Source: a virus. Taken from it: 64,000 nucleotides of DNA. Each line of letters starts with the position of its first letter. Position 1 is the stretch's first letter. The stretch lies in IMG/VR virus record IMGVR_UViG_3300012954_004455, positions 28,343 through 92,342 of that record. One strand, written 5' to 3'. Shown here piece after piece: positions 17,454-25,141 of the stretch. Made by a program: the position numbers and the translations under genes. A model generated the notes under the pieces. The model did not search any database. It was not told the origin of the DNA and saw nothing but the letters and a program-made list of their open reading frames with translations.

Positions 17454-18503
17454 ATGGCAATTAACGTGAAAGGTATGCAGTTAATAACCAAAAGCTCGGC
17501 TCAATGGGCTTTGGATAATACTGTATATGCGGCGAGAATGATTCTGGTAGCTCAAGATGGAGACCAAGTAGCAGCTGTCAAGTGGACGGCAAGTGGTAGT
17601 ACCTTCGCTGATGCACCGAATCTTTATGATATTCCAGAGCTTACTGCAGATTTCAATGAAGCAGCTCCTGGGAAGGCGGCTAGTGCGGCACTTACTAGCC
17701 AACTGAAAACTGAGGTAGACGGCAAGGTCGCTTCTAGTAATGTGCTGAAACTGGATGGGACTACGAGTGGGTTTACTCCGACGCTGGACAATCATCCTGT
17801 TACACTGGGGTACTTGAACTCTTTGCAGTTTGGTAAGGATCGGTACCAAGGGGACTTTGATGCGAGTGGGGGACAGTATCCTGCAACTTCATATGATTCT
17901 CAAGGGAATGCACGCGCGATTCAGAAGGGTGATTTCTGGAGTATTTCTGTGGGGGGAACGCTTCCTGATGGAACTGTTGTTTCTAGTGGAGACCAAATCA
18001 GAGCAAAAGTGAATGGTGCTGATTCTGATGGGGAGTTCTATGTTCTTGAATCTGGAGACCAGGCAACAGAGATTATCCGTGGAGAGGTGAAGCTGGCGAA
18101 TACTGCTGATGCTGAAGGTGCGGTGAATGACTCGAAGGCTATGACTTCTTTGAAGACTAGCCAGCAGATTACTGCACGAATCTCTGACCAATCGAGTGCT
18201 GAGGCTGGAACGGATGGGAACGCGCTGATGACTCCTTTGCGGACGCGCCAAAGTTTCCTATCAATGGTTAGCAACGACATACAGGAAACGAGCACGAGCA
18301 AGGTACCGAGTATGGCATTATATGGCCAACTGGCTGTACCAGTGGGAGACCATGCTACGAAGTGGAATGTGATGGAGACTCAGACGCTACCTAACATCAA
18401 CCAAGAGATTCAAGATTTGAATACTATGTATACAGACCTTGAGGCACGAGTGGCGAAGAACGAGAAGGCTCTAAGCGGTGACGCTTCTATAGCTGCAGCA
18501 TAG
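17454..18503 (+). CDS. Tail fibre / receptor-binding protein candidate
   Basis: 349 residues. The central part has the fibre-type repeat GEVKLANTADAEGAVNDSKAMT...L (about residues 212-260), the pattern G.V.LA(T/N)..E...G.(N/D)..A(M/V)(T/S)P seen in many phage fibres, with a second copy ending in NALMTPLRTRQS. The C-terminus is a coiled coil (INQEIQDLNTMYTDLEARVAKNEKAL), a typical trimerisation stem. The element B homologue (56467-57486) keeps the same repeats and coiled coil. It should decide host recognition; high Ser/Thr/Asn/Ala content fits. Confidence 0.7.
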   Translation: MAINVKGMQLITKSSAQWALDNTVYAARMILVAQDGDQVAAVKWTASGSTFADAPNLYDIPELTADFNEAAPGKAASAALTSQLKTEVDGKVASSNVLKLDGTTSGFTPTLDNHPVTLGYLNSLQFGKDRYQGDFDASGGQYPATSYDSQGNARAIQKGDFWSISVGGTLPDGTVVSSGDQIRAKVNGADSDGEFYVLESGDQATEIIRGEVKLANTADAEGAVNDSKAMTSLKTSQQITARISDQSSAEAGTDGNALMTPLRTRQSFLSMVSNDIQETSTSKVPSMALYGQLAVPVGDHATKWNVMETQTLPNINQEIQDLNTMYTDLEARVAKNEKALSGDASIAAA

Positions 18504-18539
18504 TCTAGGTTTGAGTTGTATGTGAAATTGTGAAATTAA

Positions 18540-18572
18540 GGGCATCCTCTTAGGGGGATGCCTTTTTTAGTG
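18540..18572 (+). terminator. Rho-independent terminator
   Basis: GGCATCC (18541-18547) pairs with GGATGCC (18557-18563), with extra C:G pairs near the loop, followed by TTTTTT. Lies between the convergent fibre gene and the reverse-strand gene at 18567-18932. Confidence 0.8.
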
Positions 18573-18932
18573 TGCGATTATTATTATGTCTCCTTCGTAA
18601 GACCAGGTGTCTTTTAGGTAGGCGGCGGCTTGGTTGATGTGCTCTTGTAGGTCATTGGGGCGAATGACTTGGTGATAGATGCCTATGGCTATGGTGGAAA
18701 GGGTGTTTTCTGAATGGAGTGGGAACCAACCTTTGGAGCCTGACTTTTTGCGTGCTGGTGATGAGCCGAAGATTTCATCTAAGTGTTTTGGGGAGATGGA
18801 TAGGAGGGTGTCGGGGTCGGACTTTTTGAAGAAGGCTTGGTGTGTCTGAACGAGTGAGCCTGTTTCTTTTGGGATATGGACTTCGAGTGTGGTATGGGCG
18901 AGGATCTCGCTTGCTAGTGTACCTATGATCAT
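18567..18932 (-). CDS. Conserved reverse-strand small protein between fibre and protease genes
   Basis: 121 residues from ATG 18932; the start is chosen because MIIGTLASEILAHTTLEVHI aligns with MLILAIPIREVLEFDQVEVV of the protein at the same position in element B. Both end with an (A/S)YL or EKLKKAA helix followed by a strand (SYEGDIIII / GYNGEVQLV). No known domain. It is the only conserved gene apart from the integrase that runs against the structural operon. Divergent from the S49 protease gene, with which it may share a regulatory gap (18933-19021). Confidence 0.6.
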   Translation of the reverse strand: MIIGTLASEILAHTTLEVHIPKETGSLVQTHQAFFKKSDPDTLLSISPKHLDEIFGSSPARKKSGSKGWFPLHSENTLSTIAIGIYHQVIRPNDLQEHINQAAAYLKDTWSYEGDIIIIAH

Positions 18933-19021
18933 GATGTTTTTTTTGTAAAGGTAGGGAGAGGGAAGATGTGGGGGCAAGGGGTGTCCTATGATGGTGGTGG
19001 GGTGGGGAGGATATTGCGTGT

Positions 19022-19852
19022 ATGACAGATTTCCTGAATATAGACTTCTCTGGGGCGTGGGAGATTAGCCCTCAAGCTGCAGCCAATTTGGTGAGACGTT
19101 TTACGGTTATGATGAAACGGCCTGGGCTAGTTGTAGAGCGGCGGAGACGGTATGTGTATTGGCATGAGGTCGGTATTATGGAGGATGGTAAGAAGGTAGG
19201 GACAGCTGCGGTGCTACCTGTGAATGGGGAGCTGTTTATGTATGACCAGTACTGTGGTAATGTGGGGATGAAGACGCTGGGGTATGTGATAGATGAGCTA
19301 GCGGAAAATAGTGGGGTGGATATGATAGTGCTGGAGATTGATTCTCCTGGTGGGGAAGCGCGGGGAAGTAGAATGCTAGGGGAAAGTATAGCTAGGGCTG
19401 CGGAGAAGAAGCCTGTGATGGTATGGTGTACAAATATGCTGGCTAGTGCGGCGTATAAGATCTCGGTGGGGGCTACGGCTATTTATGTGGCTCATGCGCA
19501 ATGTATGGTAGGGAGTATAGGCACACGTATTTCGTATTTTGATTTTAGTGACCACTGGAAGAAGGAGGGGATTGATTTTGTGGACATTGTGTCTGCGAAA
19601 TCACCAATGAAGAACCGCCCCAATTTTATGAAACCTACGGAGGATGATAGGGGGGAGATACGAGATAAGTTTTTGGAACCTCTGACGGAGGCTTTTCATG
19701 AGTTTGTGCTGGCGCACCGAGATGTAAATGAAAAGGCAATGAATGGAGACCTCTTCTATGCAGATGAGGCGATAGAATATGGACTTATAGATGGTGTAAA
19801 ATCATCATTGGGTGAAGTAATAATTGACGCATGGCAAAAGAAACAAAACTAA
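19022..19852 (+). CDS. S49 family head maturation protease
   Basis: 276 residues. SppA-like core: IDSPGGEA (oxyanion loop, about residues 104-111), the nucleophile Ser in NMLASAAYKIS (about 142-152), MVGSIGTR, and a candidate catalytic Lys in SAKSPMKNRP. The domain size and the following small scaffold-like and capsid genes identify the S49 type of prohead protease, which trims scaffold and capsid during head maturation. Homologue at 58075-58896. The last codons overlap the next gene by 22 bases. Confidence 0.85.
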   Translation: MTDFLNIDFSGAWEISPQAAANLVRRFTVMMKRPGLVVERRRRYVYWHEVGIMEDGKKVGTAAVLPVNGELFMYDQYCGNVGMKTLGYVIDELAENSGVDMIVLEIDSPGGEARGSRMLGESIARAAEKKPVMVWCTNMLASAAYKISVGATAIYVAHAQCMVGSIGTRISYFDFSDHWKKEGIDFVDIVSAKSPMKNRPNFMKPTEDDRGEIRDKFLEPLTEAFHEFVLAHRDVNEKAMNGDLFYADEAIEYGLIDGVKSSLGEVIIDAWQKKQN

Positions 19853-20226
19853 CCTTAGGGCAACGAATCAAACGCGCCTGGAATGGGGGAGTGGATAAGC
19901 CTGGAACAGAGGAAGGGGTGAATCCAGAGCCTGAGAATAAGGGGGCTGGAGATTTTTCTGTGGTTCTGGCGGAGAAGGAGGGTGAGATTGGGAGCCTGAA
20001 GGAGAAGCTATCGGAGGTAACAGCCGAAAGAGATGCTCTGGAAAAAGAGCTATCGGAGAAGACAAAGGAGATTGAGGAAGCAACTGAGCTGATTATAGAA
20101 CTGGGTAATCGTAAGAAACCAGGAATCAAGGCAGTTGAGAATACGGGGGCAGATTTACCTGCTCGGAAAAAAGGACGAGTGCATCGATTCACTGCAAAAG
20201 CAAGAAAGGAGTTAGGACGTGGCTAG
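19831..20226 (+). CDS. Putative scaffolding protein
   Basis: 131 residues with a basic N-terminus, a Pro/Gly-rich linker and a heptad-rich coiled coil (EKEGEIGSLKEKLSEVTAERDALEKEL, about residues 49-80), then a basic C-terminal tail. Same layout as 58893-59294. Small coiled-coil proteins lying between protease and major capsid genes are typically head scaffolds consumed during maturation. It overlaps the genes on both sides (22 and 8 bases), so expression is probably coupled. Confidence 0.6.
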   Translation: MAKETKLTLGQRIKRAWNGGVDKPGTEEGVNPEPENKGAGDFSVVLAEKEGEIGSLKEKLSEVTAERDALEKELSEKTKEIEEATELIIELGNRKKPGIKAVENTGADLPARKKGRVHRFTAKARKELGRG

Positions 20227-21163
20227 AGGTAATAATGGATTTAATAAGGAGGATGTAGCTACTCTGCAAGAATTCTGGACAGAGTTTGTGGATGATTTCA
20301 AGGAAGAGATATCTCCAGAACCAGTGAAGACTGGTATGGTGACTCGATTCACTAAGGATGTGGATGAACTGCCTACGGTGACTGTATCTGGGCAAGCACA
20401 GAGTTTCCAAGTGGGTTTTCATGGTACAGCCGCTCTCAGTGTCAAGACGCGCGCACTGAAGCGGACGCCTGTGAAGCTGGACTTGCTGCTTAAGTCTGTG
20501 GATTTGAGCTATGAGAGTTATCTGGGATACCTGAAGCGAAAAAGCAACAAAGCCTCACGGTCGATAGAGTGGGAGGAATGGGCGATTAATAAGATTGCGA
20601 AGACGTTGAAGACTTCTTATGTGATCGTGATGTGGAGAGGGCGAAAGCTGGAAACGCTTGAAAATGCGCCTAATGGAGCTGCTGATACTGCGGATGGCTT
20701 TACGAAGGTTATCAGAGAGGAGGTGATGAAGGGGGCGATTCCTGTTATTATGCACGAGCCTCTTGATGAGACGAATGCGTATAAGGTGATCAATAACCTA
20801 TTCAAGGCTGTAGCGGATACACCAGAGAAGCGGCAAGAGGCGTTTGTGGGGTATTGTGGGCTTGACCTACTCGACCTTTACCAAGCAAGCTATGTGGCAC
20901 TTCGGGGAGGAACTACGCATGCGAAGGAGCATGTGGGGCTTGACCGAATAGAGGGGATGCCTAATTCTTATTTGGCTCCTGTGAATGGAATCGATGGGCA
21001 TGGTATCTTCATTACTCTGGAAGGGAATCTATTCTGTGCGGAGAATGAGGAGCCAGAGTTGAACCTATTATATATGTTCTATGCGTTGTATGTGTCATGG
21101 TTTTATGGGTGGGGTTTTCAGATCGCCACTACGTTGCACTCAGCGGTAAATCAACATTTCTAA
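20219..21163 (+). CDS. Major capsid protein
   Basis: 314 residues beginning with GTG 20219. Homologue of 59341-60321; conserved points include a core YL.(R) ...E.W.I..I.(R/K)..., a DLL(D)LY(Q) segment, the region HVGLDR(I/M)...MP(N)S, and a C-terminal NLLYMFYALY...GWGFQIAT / LEYRSYVLFASFLQGIGFQIAD strand-helix. Downstream of protease and scaffold, with size right for an HK97-type capsid subunit. The fold is inferred from context and order; no short diagnostic motif exists. Confidence 0.75.
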   Translation: MARGNNGFNKEDVATLQEFWTEFVDDFKEEISPEPVKTGMVTRFTKDVDELPTVTVSGQAQSFQVGFHGTAALSVKTRALKRTPVKLDLLLKSVDLSYESYLGYLKRKSNKASRSIEWEEWAINKIAKTLKTSYVIVMWRGRKLETLENAPNGAADTADGFTKVIREEVMKGAIPVIMHEPLDETNAYKVINNLFKAVADTPEKRQEAFVGYCGLDLLDLYQASYVALRGGTTHAKEHVGLDRIEGMPNSYLAPVNGIDGHGIFITLEGNLFCAENEEPELNLLYMFYALYVSWFYGWGFQIATTLHSAVNQHF

Positions 21164-21176
21164 GGAGGATATAGGT

Positions 21177-21566
21177 ATGGCATTTGAATTCAGAAATAAA
21201 ACAGTGGAAGTCAGAGGGACTCCTACGGTGTTTAAGCTTGTGGGGACTAAGCTTAAGCCTGTGGACACGATAGACGCGGCAGCTCTGGAGGATTATTTTC
21301 CAGAGGAGGATGAGATTGATGATTTTGTGCAGGATGAACGGGTGGATTATGCTCGGGATAGTGACGGAAATGTGCTATCTACGGACGGGCAAATTTGGGC
21401 TGATAAGTGGGACAAGGTGAAGGGAATCAAACTAGGTTATCAGACACGGAAGGTGTTTGGGGCGTTATTGGAGATTGTGCCTAGTAGTGATCCAAACACA
21501 AATGATCCTAATGATCCTGGAACGGGTGGTAATACGGGTACTGGAACTGATAATACGGGGGGCTGA
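21177..21566 (+). CDS. Small virion protein after capsid
   Basis: 129 residues with a strong ribosome binding site (AAGGAGG, 21163-21169). Acidic, with the conserved block (A)RDSDGNVLSTDGQ..A.KWDK, equivalent to AQDGDGNALDTNGN...TWDK in 60336-60641. The C-terminus is a Thr/Gly/Asn/Pro low-complexity tail (NTNDPNDPGTGGNTGTG) absent from the element B protein, so it may be surface exposed. Probably a head decoration or head-tail joining protein; unassigned. Confidence 0.6.
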   Translation: MAFEFRNKTVEVRGTPTVFKLVGTKLKPVDTIDAAALEDYFPEEDEIDDFVQDERVDYARDSDGNVLSTDGQIWADKWDKVKGIKLGYQTRKVFGALLEIVPSSDPNTNDPNDPGTGGNTGTGTDNTGG

Positions 21567-21569
21567 TAA

Positions 21570-22103
21570 ATGGAAGATTACCAATTGGATGATATAGTTT
21601 TTGATCCTCGTGCGGCTATTGCGCCAGGACATACGGCACAGCTGTTGATTATTGCTGTGGATGATGTGGAGACGGTACCCCCACTGCTGACGAGTGCGGA
21701 TGATGATTTTCGGCCTCTTACGCTGAAGGGTAATATTGATCTGAAGGCGGATAAGAAATGGACTAAAGTCGATATCGAGGTGGAGAGTGCCGACTTTATA
21801 GAAGAGGTAGTCGGGAATGGAGAAGGTACACACTTGAAAACGGAGCTGCCTTTTAAGATAGTAGGTAGCTCACGGGAGCAAAAGGCTGCTATTCATAAGC
21901 TGCATAAGCGGCGCATAATGGTGGTCATTACAGATAAGGCTCTGGAGAAAAGAGTGGTAGGGAGTAAGGAATTTCCGTGTAGAATCAAGTATAAGGCTAC
22001 CAAGGGAACTGGTGAAGGGGGATATAATGGGACGGAGATGTCTCTGGCGGTTCCTGTAATGACTGACCCATGGCCATACTATGATGGAGATTTGGTTTTG
22101 TAG
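21570..22103 (+). CDS. Conserved structural protein, possibly tail tube or head completion
   Basis: 177 residues, three bases after the previous stop. Beta-rich, ending PWPYYDGD, which matches PFPYYKGD of 60643-61194; the blocks KWTKVDIEVES and KWHQLEVLIDT also align. Last gene of the head module in both elements and followed by a terminator. Tail tube and head-completion proteins are the candidates; sequence alone does not choose. Confidence 0.6.
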   Translation: MEDYQLDDIVFDPRAAIAPGHTAQLLIIAVDDVETVPPLLTSADDDFRPLTLKGNIDLKADKKWTKVDIEVESADFIEEVVGNGEGTHLKTELPFKIVGSSREQKAAIHKLHKRRIMVVITDKALEKRVVGSKEFPCRIKYKATKGTGEGGYNGTEMSLAVPVMTDPWPYYDGDLVL

Positions 22104-22153
22104 ATTATGAACGTGAAGATATGTAAGCACGCTGGCTTCTACCCAACCGTGTG

Positions 22154-22188
22154 GACGGCTCCTTAGGGGGTCGTTTTCTTTTTTTGTC
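22154..22188 (+). terminator. Terminator after the capsid module
   Basis: ACGGCTCC (22155-22162) pairs with GGGGTCGT (22167-22174) using G:T pairs, loop TTAG, then TTTCTTTTTTT. It ends the structural operon of element A. Confidence 0.65.
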
Positions 22189-22261
22189 CTTAGTTTTTTG
22201 GGGGTAGATAGGGAGGTTTGGGTCACTATTATTTTTTCTGTTATTCATGTTTAACTAAACG

Positions 22262-22495
22262 ATGATCAATATGGTAGGGTTTATTTTATTGACGACTTTG
22301 AGTGGTGTGCCGCAAGCGGCTAAGGATCAAATAGAGGCGAAGGCTAAGGAGCATGTGGAGAATCTCCAGAAGGGAATGGAAGCTGCTGAGAGCTATGAGG
22401 CTAAGGAGCTGATGATCTTGGAGATGGGGCTGAATTTGGCGCAGTACAAGCTACGGCAGGCTCAAGAGATGATTAAGGCTGTGGCTGGAGAATAA
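22262..22495 (+). CDS. Small helical protein next to integrase
   Basis: 77 residues, starting ATG 22262 after a 158-bp gap. A short hydrophobic N-terminus (MINMVGFILLTTL) is followed by an amphipathic helical region rich in Ala, Glu, Lys (KDQIEAKAKEHVENLQKGMEAAESYEAKELMILEM). No homologue in element B, where the same slot holds the SDH protease cassette. Function unknown; it may be a short accessory gene. Start could be ATG 22271. Confidence 0.45.
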   Translation: MINMVGFILLTTLSGVPQAAKDQIEAKAKEHVENLQKGMEAAESYEAKELMILEMGLNLAQYKLRQAQEMIKAVAGE

Positions 22496-22521
22496 GATTT
22501 TTGTGTGTATGTGTGTGTGTA

Positions 22522-22557
22522 TGGTCTCCCCATCTGTGAGGTGGGGAGACCGTTTTG
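22522..22557. terminator. Terminator between convergent genes
   Basis: GGTCTCCCC (22522-22530) pairs perfectly with GGGGAGACC (22542-22550), followed by GTTTTGGG. Positioned between the 22262-22495 gene and the 3' end of the integrase. Confidence 0.75.
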
Positions 22558-22559
22558 GG

Positions 22560-23828
22560 TTAGAAGTGGGCGTAGGCTGAGGTGAGGCTGGAGTTTGCGA
22601 GGTCATTGGCGATGTGTAGGTAGACCTGTAAGGTGGAGAGGGACTTTATGCCTGCTAGTTTTTTGACGCGCTCGATGGGGACTCCACGAGCGATAGACAT
22701 GGTGATGAAGGTATGCCTGGCATCGTGCATTTTGGTGGGGCGAGTGGCGAGTTCGGGTATTAGGGTGCATATGTGCTTTATCTCTAGGTTGCATTCGCAG
22801 TTATTGGGGAGGGTGTGGAATAGGTAGGGCGATGAGCTGCGAGGGGGGATGAAGCGGGAGATCATTTTGTTTATTTGGATGCGGATGGTTATGCCTGAGG
22901 TGCGACGGGTTTTGTGGGGCTGGTAGGTGATGAGGTTGTTTTTTATGTGGGTGTATTGGATGCGCTTTAGGTCTGAGTATCTGAAGCCTGTGAAGCATGA
23001 GAAAAGGAAGGCTCGTAGGACGCGCTGAACTTTATCGACTTTCTCCTGGCATACGTAGCGTGATGCGTGCCAGGGGGTAAGACCTCGGGTGGTGGCTTTT
23101 TCTCTGAGGCGATCGAGGATGGTGGATGGTGACTCTATGAGGGATATAAGTAGGCGTACTTCTGCTTCTGTGAGGGGGGTGGGATCTGGACGAGAGGTGG
23201 GTAGTTTTTTCTTATAGAAGGCTGAGGGGGATACTTGGTGGCCTTCGTTTTGGGCGAAACGAAGGTATTTTCTGATGTTAAGGAATAGGCGCCTTCTTTC
23301 TGTGATGCCTGTGTGGCCTTTTTCTGCAAGCCATTTTGAGTGTGCTGTATCGAGGTTTTCGAGGAACTCACGGGTTATGTGATTTGGGGGAAGGTGGGAA
23401 CCTGCGAAGCGGATGAGCTTACGAAGGGAACGACGCTCGGTGGTGAGGGTTCCTTTTGTGATGTCTCCCTTTTTATGGGCTTCGGTCATTCTGGTGCGAT
23501 AGAACTGAATGAAGTTGTGCTGGGGGAGGGGAGATGAGGATCCATACCATTCTTGTTTGAAGAGGGTATTGGAGAGCGGCTTTTTCTCATGAACGTATGT
23601 AAGGACTATCTCGCTGGCTTTGGCGACGAGGGCTTTTATGTGGGCGTTTTGCTTTGCGGCGAGAGCGTTTTTGCCTTTTACGTGGCCTTTATTGGGATTC
23701 CATACTTTTTTATCTATCCGTAAGCCTGTGGTGAGGCGCATGGGGCTACCATTTATATTTACGTATAGAAGAATGGTATGAAGGCCGTGCTTGGTAGGTC
23801 GGTTTTTAAGTACTGGTTTTATGGTCAT
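22560..23828 (-). CDS. int: Tyrosine recombinase (integrase) of element A
   Basis: 422 residues. N-terminal arm-binding domain of Bacteroidota type (LHTILLYVNINGSPMRLTTGLRI, about 16-38), SAM-like core-binding domain (about 105-205), catalytic domain with Arg in FTGFRYSDL (about 290), HDARHTF giving the HxxR pair (about 370), a later His/Gly-rich helix, and nucleophile Tyr in LQVYLHIA (about 405). Complete. It defines the right end of element A; the att site should lie in 23829-24111. Confidence 0.9.
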   Translation of the reverse strand: MTIKPVLKNRPTKHGLHTILLYVNINGSPMRLTTGLRIDKKVWNPNKGHVKGKNALAAKQNAHIKALVAKASEIVLTYVHEKKPLSNTLFKQEWYGSSSPLPQHNFIQFYRTRMTEAHKKGDITKGTLTTERRSLRKLIRFAGSHLPPNHITREFLENLDTAHSKWLAEKGHTGITERRRLFLNIRKYLRFAQNEGHQVSPSAFYKKKLPTSRPDPTPLTEAEVRLLISLIESPSTILDRLREKATTRGLTPWHASRYVCQEKVDKVQRVLRAFLFSCFTGFRYSDLKRIQYTHIKNNLITYQPHKTRRTSGITIRIQINKMISRFIPPRSSSPYLFHTLPNNCECNLEIKHICTLIPELATRPTKMHDARHTFITMSIARGVPIERVKKLAGIKSLSTLQVYLHIANDLANSSLTSAYAHF

Positions 23829-24111
23829 TACACATGTATTTAATGGTGCAAATGGCCTACCAGAAATCTGTTTGTATAGATGCGAATTAAGAGGCTAACT
23901 ATCAGGAACTAACTCCTCTTAAGGTCTTTTATTCTCCATAGGGAGAGACTTCAGTGGAATATACTGTTCCACGAACCCCCCTTAAACCCTTATGAGCCTC
24001 AAGTGCTTACGGGTAGATATCTCATTTGGGTGCAAGGAGAGTGCAGAAACACTTGCATTCCTTCCATCCTATGGAAGGGATTTTCAATCCCTGCAGGTTC
24101 ATCTTAATCAG
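23829..24111. other. Junction between elements A and B: hairpin-dense intergenic
   Basis: No gene. Five short perfect inverted repeats in about 205 bp: TTAAGAGG 23887-23894 with CCTCTTAA 23915-23922; TCTCC/GGAGA at 23933-23946; GTGGAA 23954-23959 with TTCCAC 23967-23972; CTTCCAT 24061-24067 with ATGGAAG 24071-24077; GGGATT 24077-24082 with AATCCC 24086-24091. The integrase promoter and the attachment site joining the two prophages are expected here; no tRNA gene was recognised. Confidence 0.6.
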
Positions 24112-24507
24112 TTAATCCTCCTTGCGGAGTTTGGCTTCCAATCTTAAAAGCAAGTCCGCTATCTCAGGATTAATGTTTTCCCAAGGAACGGTCTCCTCTT
24201 CTGTCTTGTCCATCATCAAAAGAAACTCTAAGGCCTCTTTTGTCTGTTTTTCACTTCTGTACATCTGGAGTATTTCCCCCTCGGAAAACACAAGCTCTTT
24301 ATTGATTGGGAAAAAATCAGTAGGCGGGATATCAAACCGATTCAAGAGCAACCAAATCAGATCAGATTTGAAGTCTTTATAGCTGAACCATCTCCGTACT
24401 ACTTCAGGCCTTTTATCTATCTCTCTAGCGAAAGCGGCGGCTTTGACTCCCTTCTTCTTCAATAAGTTCTTGAGGAAGTCTCCCATATGTATTGGATTCT
24501 CTGGCAT
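24112..24507 (-). CDS. Repressor-like HTH protein 1
   Basis: 131 residues. Residues 1-60 form a Cro/CI-type helix-turn-helix (MPENPIHMGDFLKNLLKKK...AAFAREIDKRPEVVRRWF), followed by PPTDFFPINKELVFSEGEILQMYRSEKQ and the C-terminal VPWENINPEIADLLLRLEAKL common to all three neighbouring paralogues. First residues repeat closely in the next two genes. Probably a lysogeny regulator; which of the three is the main repressor is not visible. Confidence 0.65.
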   Translation of the reverse strand: MPENPIHMGDFLKNLLKKKGVKAAAFAREIDKRPEVVRRWFSYKDFKSDLIWLLLNRFDIPPTDFFPINKELVFSEGEILQMYRSEKQTKEALEFLLMMDKTEEETVPWENINPEIADLLLRLEAKLRKED

Positions 24508-24544
24508 ATAAGTGATATGTTTTTTGTAAAGCAGAATGTTTTTG

Positions 24545-24934
24545 TCATTGACGAAGTTTCCCCTCCAGTTTCAGAAGGAGAACTCCTATTTCGGGATCTA
24601 TATTTTCCCAAGGCACGGTACCAGGATTATCTTTACTAAAGGTTACCAGAAACTGGAGAGCTTCTTTTATAAGTTTTTTTTCTCGGCACATCTGTAGTAT
24701 TTCACCTTCAGAGAAAACGAGATCCTTGTTTATCGGAAACAAAGCTGTTGGAGGAACATCAAATCGTTCCATAATCATCCATACAACATCAGATTTTAAG
24801 TTTTTATATCCCAACCAGCGTCTAACGACCTCTCGTTTTCGTCCTATTCGCCTTGCGAATTCTGCTATGCTTATTTTATTTTCTTTGAGGAGACTTTTAA
24901 GATAGCCTCCGATATGTACTGGGTTTTCTGGCAT
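24545..24934 (-). CDS. Repressor-like HTH protein 2
   Basis: 129 residues, paralogue of the genes on both sides: same N-terminal MPENP(I/V)H(M/I)G, same helix-turn-helix register (SIAEFARRIGRKREVVRRWLGYKNLKSD), same C-terminal VPWENIDPEIGVLLLKLEGKLRQ, the last 12 residues being identical to repressor 3. Its start codon lies 72 bases from the 24-bp operator at 25007-25030, which probably controls it. Part of a tandem triplication. Confidence 0.7.
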   Translation of the reverse strand: MPENPVHIGGYLKSLLKENKISIAEFARRIGRKREVVRRWLGYKNLKSDVVWMIMERFDVPPTALFPINKDLVFSEGEILQMCREKKLIKEALQFLVTFSKDNPGTVPWENIDPEIGVLLLKLEGKLRQ

Positions 24935-24980
24935 AAATGATACTTTTTTGAGGTCTGGTCACTAAATAACCAGAATTTTG

Positions 24981-25072
24981 TTGTCAATAATTAAAATATT
25001 GCTATATTTGTATCCGTAAGCAGATACAAACTTTGCGCTTGCATCTTGTTTTACACAAGGCTAAAGCCTTGT
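24981..25072 (+). promoter_or_regulatory. Operator-promoter 1 with palindrome
   Basis: TTG 24981-24983, 19 bases, then TATATTTG 25003-25010 (promoter). The 24-bp operator TTTGTATC-N8-GATACAAA at 25007-25030 overlaps the -7 box. A perfect inverted repeat ACAAGGCT (25055-25062) with AGCCTTGT (25065-25072) follows. Its transcript would run toward the 3' end of repressor 3. Confidence 0.65.
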
Positions 25073-25141
25073 AACGTTCTTTCACAAGTAATCGAGATTC
25101 AGGAATTTGTAGAACCTATCTCTAATAATTAGAGGAATAAG

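Noticed and set aside
17454-18503. Diversity-generating retroelement target at the fibre gene
   Set aside because: No reverse transcriptase and no template/variable repeat pair was found in the window.
23829-24111. tRNA or tmRNA gene at the prophage junction
   Set aside because: The hairpins do not assemble into a cloverleaf and no TPsiC-type GTTCGAATC loop of correct spacing is present.
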